Assembly (NCBI GenBank): GCA_017551765.1
Contig: JAFZKV010000080.1
Span: 1 to 46,362, forward strand
Direction: 5' to 3'
From: Bacteroidales bacterium
Lineage (GTDB): Bacteria; Bacteroidota; Bacteroidia; Bacteroidales; P3
Length of the DNA: 46,362 nucleotides
Positions 34,616-41,621 of the stretch are shown here, piece after piece. The translations under genes and the position numbers were made by a program. The stretch's first letter is position 1. Every line of letters begins with the position of its first letter. The notes below the pieces were generated by a model. That model had not been told where the DNA came from and did not search any database. It worked only from the letters and a program-made list of their open reading frames with translations.

Positions 34616-35881
34616 ATGAAACGTATTGTTCTGATTTTCGTAGTTTTGTTGTTGTGTGGTAGTGCGTCAATGCAGGCACAGATTGACGACCCATCCCGGG
34701 TGTATGATGTTGTGACGGACACGGCTTCGTATTATCTTTTTTCCAAACCTAAGCCCTGTTTTGATGGTGTGTACTATTGGGCATTTACACCCACGAACAG
34801 AATGGTTCAGGAATATGTTGTTCACGACACTGTGACCGTTTATGGGGTGGCTATCACATTTGAGAATAATCTTGGTCCAATGCCCGAGGAAGACACAAGT
34901 TTCCATGTTTGGTTGTTTAAGTACAAAGGACCTTCTTTTGCTACAAGCACCACTCAATATTACGAGTTCCTGCCAATTGATAGTGTTAGACTCAACCGTT
35001 CCAATCCACGTTTCTGCTGGTTTCTATATGAAGACACCTGCGAGAAGGAAAATACATATCAGGCTCCCTGTTATGAGTTTTACTTCGACACGCCAGAACA
35101 GATTAATCGCATAACAGACACATTTTATGTAGGGCGTTCCAAAGATTATGTACAATATGCACCTGGTGAACTTGGCCTTAATTTGAGGGAATACGGTGCA
35201 CGATATGACAATTCGCTGCCGGCTCATGTTTATAAGGATGCCAGTCCAGGACAGGATGTAAATGACCGTTTCGTGCTTCGAGATTGGTATGACGATAAGC
35301 GATGGGGATGGGCGTTTCCCATCATCGGCTTTAGGTGCGGGCCGATACAATGGTATAATTTGGACTTCTATGAAGGAAGAATAGCCCAAGTGCGCTGGCG
35401 CAGTGTCGAAGAGGGTACTGTGTACAATGTGCGCCTGGTGGGCGACGATGGCAGCGACACCACTTACATCACATCCGACACCACCTATACCTTCACGCAG
35501 CTGTTGGACGGGGTCCGCTACAACGTGATGCTGCGTAAACAATGCCACTATGCCACCTCGAACTACGACACAACGGTCTACGGTGAATGGCTGTCATATA
35601 TCTTCTTCGGGGGAAATAACGACAGTGTGGGCATTGCGCAGCCCGAGGTGGAGGGTTTTTCGCTGGTGCCCAATCCGACCAGCGGCGCGGTGCTGCTGAC
35701 CGCTGATGCTGAACTGACGGGCGTGGAGGTCTACACCTCCGCCGGTGTGCCGTTCCTGCGCCTGCCGGCATCGGGACGCACTGTGCGCTTCGACACCACG
35801 ACCTGGCCTGCGGGCACCTACCTGCTGACGGTGAGTACTACGCAAGGCATTGTTACTCGACGCCTGACGGTGACGCGGTAA
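34616..35881 (+). CDS. T9SS cargo protein with Fn3-like domain (paralogue B)
   Basis: This is 421 aa from ATG 34616; an upstream in-frame GTG at 34571 lies in the promoter and is rejected. Signal peptide MKRIVLIFVVLLLCGSASMQAQ. A central domain of unknown fold (about 25-240) is followed by an Fn3-like domain (about 245-335; LLDGVRYNVMLRKQCHYATS) and a type A T9SS sorting domain (FSLVPNPTSGAVLL, GVEVYTSAGVP, WPAGTYLLTV, RRLTVTR). It is a paralogue of the protein at 12674-14044, with matching PCYEFYFDTP and WGWAFPII blocks. Both genes share an R1 repeat abutting the promoter and an R2 element further upstream. It is also flanked by R3 copies. Function is unknown. Confidence 0.88.
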   Translation: MKRIVLIFVVLLLCGSASMQAQIDDPSRVYDVVTDTASYYLFSKPKPCFDGVYYWAFTPTNRMVQEYVVHDTVTVYGVAITFENNLGPMPEEDTSFHVWLFKYKGPSFATSTTQYYEFLPIDSVRLNRSNPRFCWFLYEDTCEKENTYQAPCYEFYFDTPEQINRITDTFYVGRSKDYVQYAPGELGLNLREYGARYDNSLPAHVYKDASPGQDVNDRFVLRDWYDDKRWGWAFPIIGFRCGPIQWYNLDFYEGRIAQVRWRSVEEGTVYNVRLVGDDGSDTTYITSDTTYTFTQLLDGVRYNVMLRKQCHYATSNYDTTVYGEWLSYIFFGGNNDSVGIAQPEVEGFSLVPNPTSGAVLLTADAELTGVEVYTSAGVPFLRLPASGRTVRFDTTTWPAGTYLLTVSTTQGIVTRRLTVTR

Positions 35882-35892
35882 AACACACTAGG

Positions 35893-35997
35893 ACACACTC
35901 CTCCACCACCGCTTCTCGGCGGCGCTCTACACAAAGCTCTGCCCGGAATGCCACAGGCATTCCTCTTCCCTCCCCTAACTAAGGGGAGGAGCCAGGT
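35893..35997. repeat. R3 element, partial copy
   Basis: It begins with ACACACTCCTCC (35893-35904) and CACCACCGCTTCTCGGCGG. A different 45-bp middle follows, then the CTCCCCTAACTAAGGGGAG palindrome. The right terminal repeat is missing. It starts 12 bp after the paralogue B stop, in the same orientation as the complete copy at 34350. Confidence 0.78.
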
Positions 35998-36002
35998 GGA
36001 TT

Positions 36003-36119
36003 TCCAAGATTTACAGGATCTCCGCGCAGCGGGGAGCATAAAAAAACAGGATTTCTGGATTACGCCGACAGGCGGGAGTTTGAAAACCGCCGGCGGGAGG
36101 TGGAAGAAAAATAAATTTG
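36003..36119 (+). repeat. R1 repeat, copy C (upstream of vanX-like promoter)
   Basis: It contains AAGATTTACAGGATCTCC, CGCGCAGCGGGGAGCAT and GGATTACGCCGACAGGCGGG, then a further CCGCCGGCGGGAGG segment and an A-rich end leading into TTTG (36116-36119). It is more rearranged than the other copies but has the same orientation relative to the downstream gene. With the partial R3 copy it accounts for most of the 355-bp gap 35882-36236. Confidence 0.75.
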
Positions 36120-36147
36120 CGTTTTCGGATTAGTTTGTGTATATTTG
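36116..36147 (+). promoter_or_regulatory. Promoter of the vanX-like gene cluster
   Basis: TTTG (36116-36119) and TATATTTG (36140-36147) are separated by 20 bp. The leader to the ATG at 36237 is about 80 nt, and includes CCCCCAAAAGGG near 36164. Confidence 0.8.
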
Positions 36148-36236
36148 CAGCGATGAATTGCAGCCCCCAAAAGGGTTGATGCGTGTGTAATGTGCTGATT
36201 TATTTTGGTTAATGTGAAAATTAAACATATTATAAT

Positions 36237-37001
36237 ATGACTAAACAAATCCTTTGTGCCCTCGGAACGCTGTTGCTGCTGGCCGCCTGTGGCGGCAAGG
36301 GCAGCTGCCCCGACAGCCAGGAGGTGACGCTGGCTCCCGAGGAGAACAGCGCCGACTTTGTGACCCTCACCGATGTGGTGCCCGACGCTATCCTGGAGAT
36401 ACGTTATTATGGCACCTACAATTTTGTGGGCGCCCGCATCGACGGCTACCTGCAGCCCACGGCGCTGCTCACGCGCCGCGCCGCCGACAGCCTGCGCGCC
36501 GTCAGCGACGACCTGAAGGCCCAGGGCTACCGCCTGAAAATCTACGATGCCTACCGTCCCCAGATGGGGGTGGACCACTTTGTGCGGTGGGGCAAGGACC
36601 TCGAGGACACGCTCATGAAGCCCTATTTCTATCCCAACGAGACGAAGGATAGCCTGTTTATCAAGGACTATATCGCCACCCGTAGCGGCCACTCGCGCGG
36701 CTCGACGGTGGACCTGACGCTTTTCGACATGCGGACCGAGAAGGAGGTGGACATGGGCGGCACGTTCGATTGGTTCGGCCGTGAGAGCCACCCCGACTGC
36801 GGCGGCAATCCCGAGACGGGCCTCTACCGCAAGAACGACACCGTCACGGCCACGCAGTTTGCCAACCGCATGCTGCTCCGCACCGCCATGCTGCGCCACG
36901 GTTTCAAGCCCTATGACTGTGAGTGGTGGCACTTCACCCTGCGCGACGAGCCCTACCCCGACACCTACTTCGCTTTCCCTGTGCAACAACTGAATAATTA
37001 A
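36237..37001 (+). CDS. VanX-like D-Ala-D-Ala dipeptidase, lipoprotein
   Basis: This 254-aa protein has a lipoprotein signal (MTKQILCALGTLLLLAAC, lipidated Cys18). The M15D zinc-dipeptidase motifs are complete: SGHSRGSTVDLTL supplies His152 and Asp159, and ECEWWH-like CEWWHF supplies Glu229 and His232. The spacing matches VanX. VanX-family enzymes hydrolyse D-Ala-D-Ala. A periplasmic or outer-membrane-bound form outside a van cluster is more likely to recycle or scavenge the dipeptide than to confer glycopeptide resistance: no vanH or vanA homologue is nearby. It heads a closely packed plus-strand series. Confidence 0.9.
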   Translation: MTKQILCALGTLLLLAACGGKGSCPDSQEVTLAPEENSADFVTLTDVVPDAILEIRYYGTYNFVGARIDGYLQPTALLTRRAADSLRAVSDDLKAQGYRLKIYDAYRPQMGVDHFVRWGKDLEDTLMKPYFYPNETKDSLFIKDYIATRSGHSRGSTVDLTLFDMRTEKEVDMGGTFDWFGRESHPDCGGNPETGLYRKNDTVTATQFANRMLLRTAMLRHGFKPYDCEWWHFTLRDEPYPDTYFAFPVQQLNN

Positions 37002-37019
37002 TCCTATATCTACAGTATC

Positions 37020-37598
37020 ATGAAAAAATCACTGCTGATTGCGGCCCTGATGGCCGTTGCGATGAGCGCCAGCGCTCAATGGTTCGATTTCTCAAACAAC
37101 AAGGACCGCTATGAGGTCGGTTTCAATATTGGTGTGGCCGGTCTGAACACTACTTATCAAGACTTTGGGGCCGGTGCCAGCATCAGTGCTTGGGGTGTCT
37201 ATATCGACTGCCTCTCGGCAGGCCCGGAGCACCGCTATGACAATCATGTGAACGGAAACTTGTGGGAAGACTCCACGGCCGTGGTTGTCAATGCCGGTTA
37301 CCAAATCCCCGTGCTTCCGTGGCTCCGTATGATGCCGATGGTAGGCTATTGCCAGACCACCTACGGCCTCACCGATGCCTCGACGGTCAACGTTGAGACC
37401 AACGAGAACAGCAGCTCCATCTATCACGACTATGTGGTCCTTGCGGGCACACGCAAGCATTACTTCAACTTCGGTGCCGGCATTATCGTGTCGCCTTTCA
37501 AGTGGTGCAGCATCTACGGTGTCTACAGCCGCAACGCCATCTACGGCGGCATCAGCGTCAACCTGGGCGGCGTCAATTGGAATGAAATGGGAGATTAA
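37020..37598 (+). CDS. Small envelope protein, probable outer-membrane beta-barrel
   Basis: This 192-aa protein has a clear signal peptide (MKKSLLIAALMAVAMSASAQ). The rest has alternating hydrophobic/polar strands with aromatic ends (YEVGFNIGVAGLNTTYQDF, WLRMMPMVGYCQTTYGL, HYFNFGAGIIVSPF, AIYGGISVNLGGVNW), as in small outer-membrane barrels. I do not recognise the family. The start is 18 bp after the vanX-like stop, and the next gene starts 21 bp after its end, so it is probably co-transcribed with both. Confidence 0.7.
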   Translation: MKKSLLIAALMAVAMSASAQWFDFSNNKDRYEVGFNIGVAGLNTTYQDFGAGASISAWGVYIDCLSAGPEHRYDNHVNGNLWEDSTAVVVNAGYQIPVLPWLRMMPMVGYCQTTYGLTDASTVNVETNENSSSIYHDYVVLAGTRKHYFNFGAGIIVSPFKWCSIYGVYSRNAIYGGISVNLGGVNWNEMGD

Positions 37599-37619
37599 CT
37601 ATTTTTATTACATCACGAT

Positions 37620-37961
37620 ATGACTTTACAAGCGATTGTTGACAAGCTCGGCGCCTCGGTGGGCCTTGGCGCCGACAAGTTGGATAAGGAGGTGGAGCAC
37701 TGCTTCGCCTCGGACCTGATGAGCGACGTGCTGACCTTGAAGGACACGCCGGTGCTCATCACGGGCCTGTGCAATGTGCAGACCATCCGCACCTGCGACA
37801 TGGCCAACCTGGAGGTGGTTATCTTCGTGCGCGGCAAGCGCCCCACGGAGGACATGGTGGAGCTGGCCGACGAGAATGACATGGTGCTCATCTGCACACC
37901 CTATTCGATGTTCAAGACCTGCGGCCTGCTGTGGGAGTTGGGCATGAAACCGTTATATTGA
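37620..37961 (+). CDS. DRTGG-domain protein
   Basis: This 113-aa protein covers a single DRTGG-like domain (LVITGLCNVQTIRTCDMANL region and late VLICTPYSMFKTCGLLWELG). DRTGG domains are small modules of unknown biochemical role, known from CBS-DRTGG proteins and from clusters with hydrogenase-like iron-sulfur proteins. The next two genes, an anti-sigma-type ATPase and a hydrogenase-like protein, are its usual partners in anaerobes, which supports the call. It ends 6 bp before the ATPase gene. Confidence 0.8.
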   Translation: MTLQAIVDKLGASVGLGADKLDKEVEHCFASDLMSDVLTLKDTPVLITGLCNVQTIRTCDMANLEVVIFVRGKRPTEDMVELADENDMVLICTPYSMFKTCGLLWELGMKPLY

Positions 37962-37967
37962 TAGATT

Positions 37968-38381
37968 ATGCATCAGGAGTATACAGTGATAGAAGGCGAC
38001 TTTGTCAATGCCGGCAAAGCGAGCAGCTCGGTGAAGAAGACGCTGAAGCAGCTGAATGTGAACCCGCAGGTGGTGAAGCGTGTGGTGGTGGCCCTCTACG
38101 AGGCCGAGGTGAACGCCATCGCCCATGCCTATGGCGGCAAGGTGCTGGTGGACATCGACCCCGATAAGATACGTATGGTGGTGGCCGACAAGGGACCCGG
38201 CATCCCCGACATCGCCCTGGCTATGCAGGAAGGCTACAGCACCGCGCGCCCCGAGGTGCGCGACATGGGCTTCGGCGCCGGCATGGGCCTGCCCAATATG
38301 CAGAAGAATGTCGATAAAATGAATGTGACTTCCGAGGTCGGCGTGGGCACCACCGTCGAGATGGAAGTGAACTTTGTATAG
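37968..38381 (+). CDS. Anti-sigma-type (RsbW-like) GHKL ATP-binding protein
   Basis: This 137-aa stand-alone GHKL ATPase has an N-box EAEVNAIAHAYGG (Glu47, Asn51-region), G1 box DKGPGIPD (74-81) and G2 box GFGAGMGLPNM (101-111). RsbW/SpoIIAB relatives phosphorylate anti-anti-sigma factors or bind sigma factors. No partner STAS protein is nearby; the DRTGG and iron-sulfur neighbours suggest a redox-linked switch instead. The gene ends 1 bp before the next start codon. Confidence 0.86.
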   Translation: MHQEYTVIEGDFVNAGKASSSVKKTLKQLNVNPQVVKRVVVALYEAEVNAIAHAYGGKVLVDIDPDKIRMVVADKGPGIPDIALAMQEGYSTARPEVRDMGFGAGMGLPNMQKNVDKMNVTSEVGVGTTVEMEVNFV

Positions 38382-38382
38382 T

Positions 38383-39744
38383 ATGTTTTACCACGCCCTA
38401 CAGATAGAAGAGCCGCGCTGCATAGGATGCTCGCGCTGCATGAAGATTTGCCCCACCGAGGCCATCCGCATTTTTGGCGGCAAGGCCTCCATACAGGAAC
38501 ACCGCTGCATCGACTGCGGCAAGTGCTACGAAGTCTGTCCGGCGCAGGCCATCAGCATCAAGGACGACGACTTCGAGGCGTTCCGCCGCTACCCCCATTC
38601 GGTGGCTCTGCTGCCGGCGGTCTTTATGGGTCAGTTCCCTGACGACATCAGCGTGTCGAAGGTCTACGCCACCCTCTACGAGTTGGGGTTCGCCCACGTG
38701 ATGGAGGTGGAGAGCGCCGCCATGATATACAAGGAGGCCAAGGAGCGCTATGCCCGTGAGCACCCCGACATCAGGCCCCTCATCTCGTCGTTCTGCCCCG
38801 CCATCGTGCGGCTGATACAAATCAAGTATCCTTCGCTGGCGGAGAATGTGATGCCCATCAAGGTGCCGCTGGACCTCAGCGCCATGTATGCCGTCGAGGA
38901 ACTGATGAGCCGTGGCATCCCGCGCGAGGAGATTGGCCTGTTCTACATCACCCCCTGTGCCGCCAAGGTGTCGGCCGTCAAGGCCCCCGTGGGTGAGGAG
39001 AAGAGCATCATTGACGGTGTAATCAACATGAACTCGTTGTTCAACCGTGTGTACAAGCGCATGAAGGACAACGGCAAGAACCACCAATACAAGCCCTTGA
39101 CACGTCAGCGCCTGGGCGCCGACGCCATCCTCAGCACGCTGACCAACGGCGAGCGCCGCATCTGCACCGCCAAGCGCAGCTATGCCATCGACGGCATACA
39201 GAACGTGATGGACTTCCTCGACAAGATGGAAAACGAGGAGGTGGAAGGCGTGGAATTCCTCGAACTCAGGGCCTGCGACCAGAGTTGCGCCGGTGCCCTG
39301 CTCTCGTGCGACAACCGTTTCCTGTGCGGCGAGCGCATGTATGCCCGTGCGCGCAAGGCCGCCGAGCGCGAGCGCAACGGCGAGATGCCGCGTGACCGCG
39401 AGATGGAGAAGTATCAGGAATATCTGATTGAGCACTCGCTTGTCGAGGAGGTGCAACCCCGATCGATGATGGTGCTCGACAGCGACATAGGCAAGGCGCT
39501 GGAGAAGATGGAGAAGATTGAACGGCTGAAGGTGCAGTTGCCACAGATTGACTGCGGTGTCTGCGGTGCGCCCACCTGCGAGGCCTTCGCCACCGATGTG
39601 GTGTGCGACAAGGCCCACCTGCACCAATGCGTCTTCTATCGCATCCACTTGGAACAGAACGGCAAGATGAGCCTCCGCGACGGCGGCGCCAACATGAAGA
39701 GCATCTGGGGCGAGGACCGTATCGAAAAAGAGATAGAACTTTGA
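38383..39744 (+). CDS. [FeFe]-hydrogenase-like iron-sulfur protein, probable redox sensor
   Basis: This is 453 aa from ATG 38383; a TTG three codons earlier overlaps the upstream stop. Two [4Fe-4S] ferredoxin motifs lie at C13-C16-C19-C23 and C42-C45-C48-C52. The middle is the hydrogenase large-subunit C-terminal domain, reduced: SFCP (C138), TPCAAK (C192) and ACDQSC (C298, C302) keep the four cysteine ligands of the H-cluster cubane. The proton-relay cysteine is Phe137, and the glycine-rich ECMGCPGGC context is lost. A C-terminal putative Fe-S domain has DCGVCGAPTCEAF (C391, C394, C399) and C408/C416. Catalytic H2 turnover is doubtful; sensing or electron transfer with the two preceding genes is more likely. 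Confidence 0.87.
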   Translation: MFYHALQIEEPRCIGCSRCMKICPTEAIRIFGGKASIQEHRCIDCGKCYEVCPAQAISIKDDDFEAFRRYPHSVALLPAVFMGQFPDDISVSKVYATLYELGFAHVMEVESAAMIYKEAKERYAREHPDIRPLISSFCPAIVRLIQIKYPSLAENVMPIKVPLDLSAMYAVEELMSRGIPREEIGLFYITPCAAKVSAVKAPVGEEKSIIDGVINMNSLFNRVYKRMKDNGKNHQYKPLTRQRLGADAILSTLTNGERRICTAKRSYAIDGIQNVMDFLDKMENEEVEGVEFLELRACDQSCAGALLSCDNRFLCGERMYARARKAAERERNGEMPRDREMEKYQEYLIEHSLVEEVQPRSMMVLDSDIGKALEKMEKIERLKVQLPQIDCGVCGAPTCEAFATDVVCDKAHLHQCVFYRIHLEQNGKMSLRDGGANMKSIWGEDRIEKEIEL

Positions 39745-41621
39745 CCGTCAGCAATTATTTTGCACATTTGCGCGCGTTGGTTGCGCAGGAATTGGAGGAG
39801 GAGAAGCGCGCCTACCAGCGCAGCCTTGAGGAGAAGGGTGTCACGCTGACGGGGACCATCCACGAGGCCGCTTGTCGCTATCCGATACGGTTGGGCAACA
39901 ACGCCTACAACGCCCTGGGACAGCTTACGGTGGAAGTGCGCTATGAGGTGGACGAAGACGAGGTGGAGCTCGACTTCGAGCCTGGAAAGCCTGTGACTTT
40001 CTTTTACCTGACCGATAGCGGTGCCAAGGAGTTGCCGCACCAATGCTATGTGGAGCGTGTGGGTGACGGCGCGATGGCGCTCAGCATGCCCAACAAGGCC
40101 GCCGCTCAGAGCCTGCACGACACTGCCGAACGGCACCTGTTGGGGGTGCAGCTGGGGATTGACAACACTACTTTCCGCGTGATGGCCGAAGCTTTGCATG
40201 AGGCGGAGTGTAAGGAGGATGAGCGCTTCGTGCGGCTGCGCGAGGTGCTCCTGGGTCAACGGCCGCCGTCGTTCCGTGTGCTGCCGCAACTGAGTTTTCC
40301 GTGGCTCAACCGTAGCCAGCAGGACGCCATACAGCGTGTGGTGGAGTCGCAGGAGGTGGCTATTGTGCACGGTCCTCCGGGGACGGGCAAGACCACCACG
40401 TTGGTGGAGGCCGTCATCGAGACATTGCAGCGTGAGATGCAGGTGCTTGTATGTGCACCGAGCAATGCTGCGGTGGATTGGATCAGTGAGCAGTTGATGC
40501 GTCGCGGTATCCATGTGCTGCGGGTGGGCAATCCGCTGAGGATGAGCGACGAGATGCTCGACTGTAGTTATGAGCGCCGCTATGCAGCGCACCCCGACTA
40601 TCACGAGCTGTGGAACATACGCAAGACGCTGCGCGAGGGTGCCAAAGGTGAGCAAGCCCACCGTCTGCGCAACCGCGAGACGGAATTGGAAATCAAGATA
40701 AATGCAGACCTTTTCGAGCAGGCACGCGTGGTGAGTTGTACGCTGATAGGCAGCGCCTACCGCCTCATGGAACGCCGCCACTTCTCCACACTGTTCATTG
40801 ACGAGGCAGCCCAGGCGTTGGAGCCCGCTTGCTGGGCGGCGATGCTGAAGGCCGACAGGGTGGTGATGAGCGGAGACCACCAGCAGCTGCCGCCAACGGT
40901 GAAGAGTCTGGAGGCAGCCAAAGGAGGCTTGGCCGACACGTTGATGCAGAAGGTGGTGACGCTGTGGCCGCAGGCGGTCAGTCTGCTGACGGTACAGTAC
41001 CGTATGAATGAGGAAATAATGGCCTTCCCGTCGCGATGGTTCTACGGCGGGCGCCTGCTCGCTGCCGACGAGGCGGCGCACCGTCTGGTGTCACCGATAG
41101 ACACACCCTTGATATGGCTCGACACCTCGGCGCTGGACTATGAGGAAAAGGAAAACCGGCATAAGAGCATCAGTAATAGCCAGGAGGCGCGGCTGGTGAT
41201 ACACACCCTGCGGGACTACATAGAGATGATTTCACCCCAGCGGGTTGAAAGTGAGCGGGTGGACTTTGGTATTATCACTCCCTACCGAGGCCAGGCGCGG
41301 CTGATACGTCGCCTGCTGAAGATGCAGCATTATTTCAGGAAGTTGCGCCGGCATATCACGGTTGGTACCGTCGACGGCTTTCAGGGACAGGAGCGCGACG
41401 TAATCGTTATCAGTCTGGTACGCGATAATGCAGGCGGCTCCATAGGCTTCCTGCGTGACCTGCGGCGTATGAATGTGGCGATGACCCGTGCGCGCATGAA
41501 ACTTATTATCGTAGGTAGCGCGCAGACGTTGGGCCACCATCGTTTCTACCGCGAGTTGGCGGAACATGTCAGGCGGTACGGAGAATTCGTTGAGGTGCCA
41601 CCAGCAGAAGAATCACGCTAA
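39741..41621 (+). CDS. SF1 DNA/RNA helicase, IGHMBP2/UPF1-like
   Basis: This is about 626 aa if it starts at TTG 39741, whose TTGA overlaps the TGA stop of the preceding gene. An upstream extension to 39603 would read through that gene in another frame and has an unlikely basic composition. The N-terminal beta-barrel-like region (about 20-130) precedes the helicase core: Walker A VHGPPGTGKTTTLVEAV (about 209), CAPSNAAVDW, Walker B TLFIDEAAQALEPA (about 352), SGDHQQLPPTVKS, LLTVQYRMNEEIMAFPS, IITPYRGQA, TVDGFQGQERDVIVISLVR and RMNVAMTRAR. It probably remodels nucleic acids in replication, repair or RNA metabolism. Its last 53 bp overlap comEC on the other strand. Confidence 0.88.
   Translation: MTVSNYFAHLRALVAQELEEEKRAYQRSLEEKGVTLTGTIHEAACRYPIRLGNNAYNALGQLTVEVRYEVDEDEVELDFEPGKPVTFFYLTDSGAKELPHQCYVERVGDGAMALSMPNKAAAQSLHDTAERHLLGVQLGIDNTTFRVMAEALHEAECKEDERFVRLREVLLGQRPPSFRVLPQLSFPWLNRSQQDAIQRVVESQEVAIVHGPPGTGKTTTLVEAVIETLQREMQVLVCAPSNAAVDWISEQLMRRGIHVLRVGNPLRMSDEMLDCSYERRYAAHPDYHELWNIRKTLREGAKGEQAHRLRNRETELEIKINADLFEQARVVSCTLIGSAYRLMERRHFSTLFIDEAAQALEPACWAAMLKADRVVMSGDHQQLPPTVKSLEAAKGGLADTLMQKVVTLWPQAVSLLTVQYRMNEEIMAFPSRWFYGGRLLAADEAAHRLVSPIDTPLIWLDTSALDYEEKENRHKSISNSQEARLVIHTLRDYIEMISPQRVESERVDFGIITPYRGQARLIRRLLKMQHYFRKLRRHITVGTVDGFQGQERDVIVISLVRDNAGGSIGFLRDLRRMNVAMTRARMKLIIVGSAQTLGHHRFYRELAEHVRRYGEFVEVPPAEESR

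Noticed and set aside
38398-39648. 416-aa open frame antisense to the iron-sulfur protein
   Set aside because: It lies entirely opposite a gene with conserved cysteine motifs; no recognisable domains.
39603-39740. Upstream extension of the helicase
   Set aside because: These 46 codons overlap the preceding gene's coding frame and give an R/P-rich peptide unlike the family. A TTG overlapping the upstream stop is preferred.
39636-41081. 481-aa open frame antisense to the helicase
   Set aside because: The helicase motifs on the plus strand are complete; the antisense product is a GC-driven shadow rich in H, L and R.
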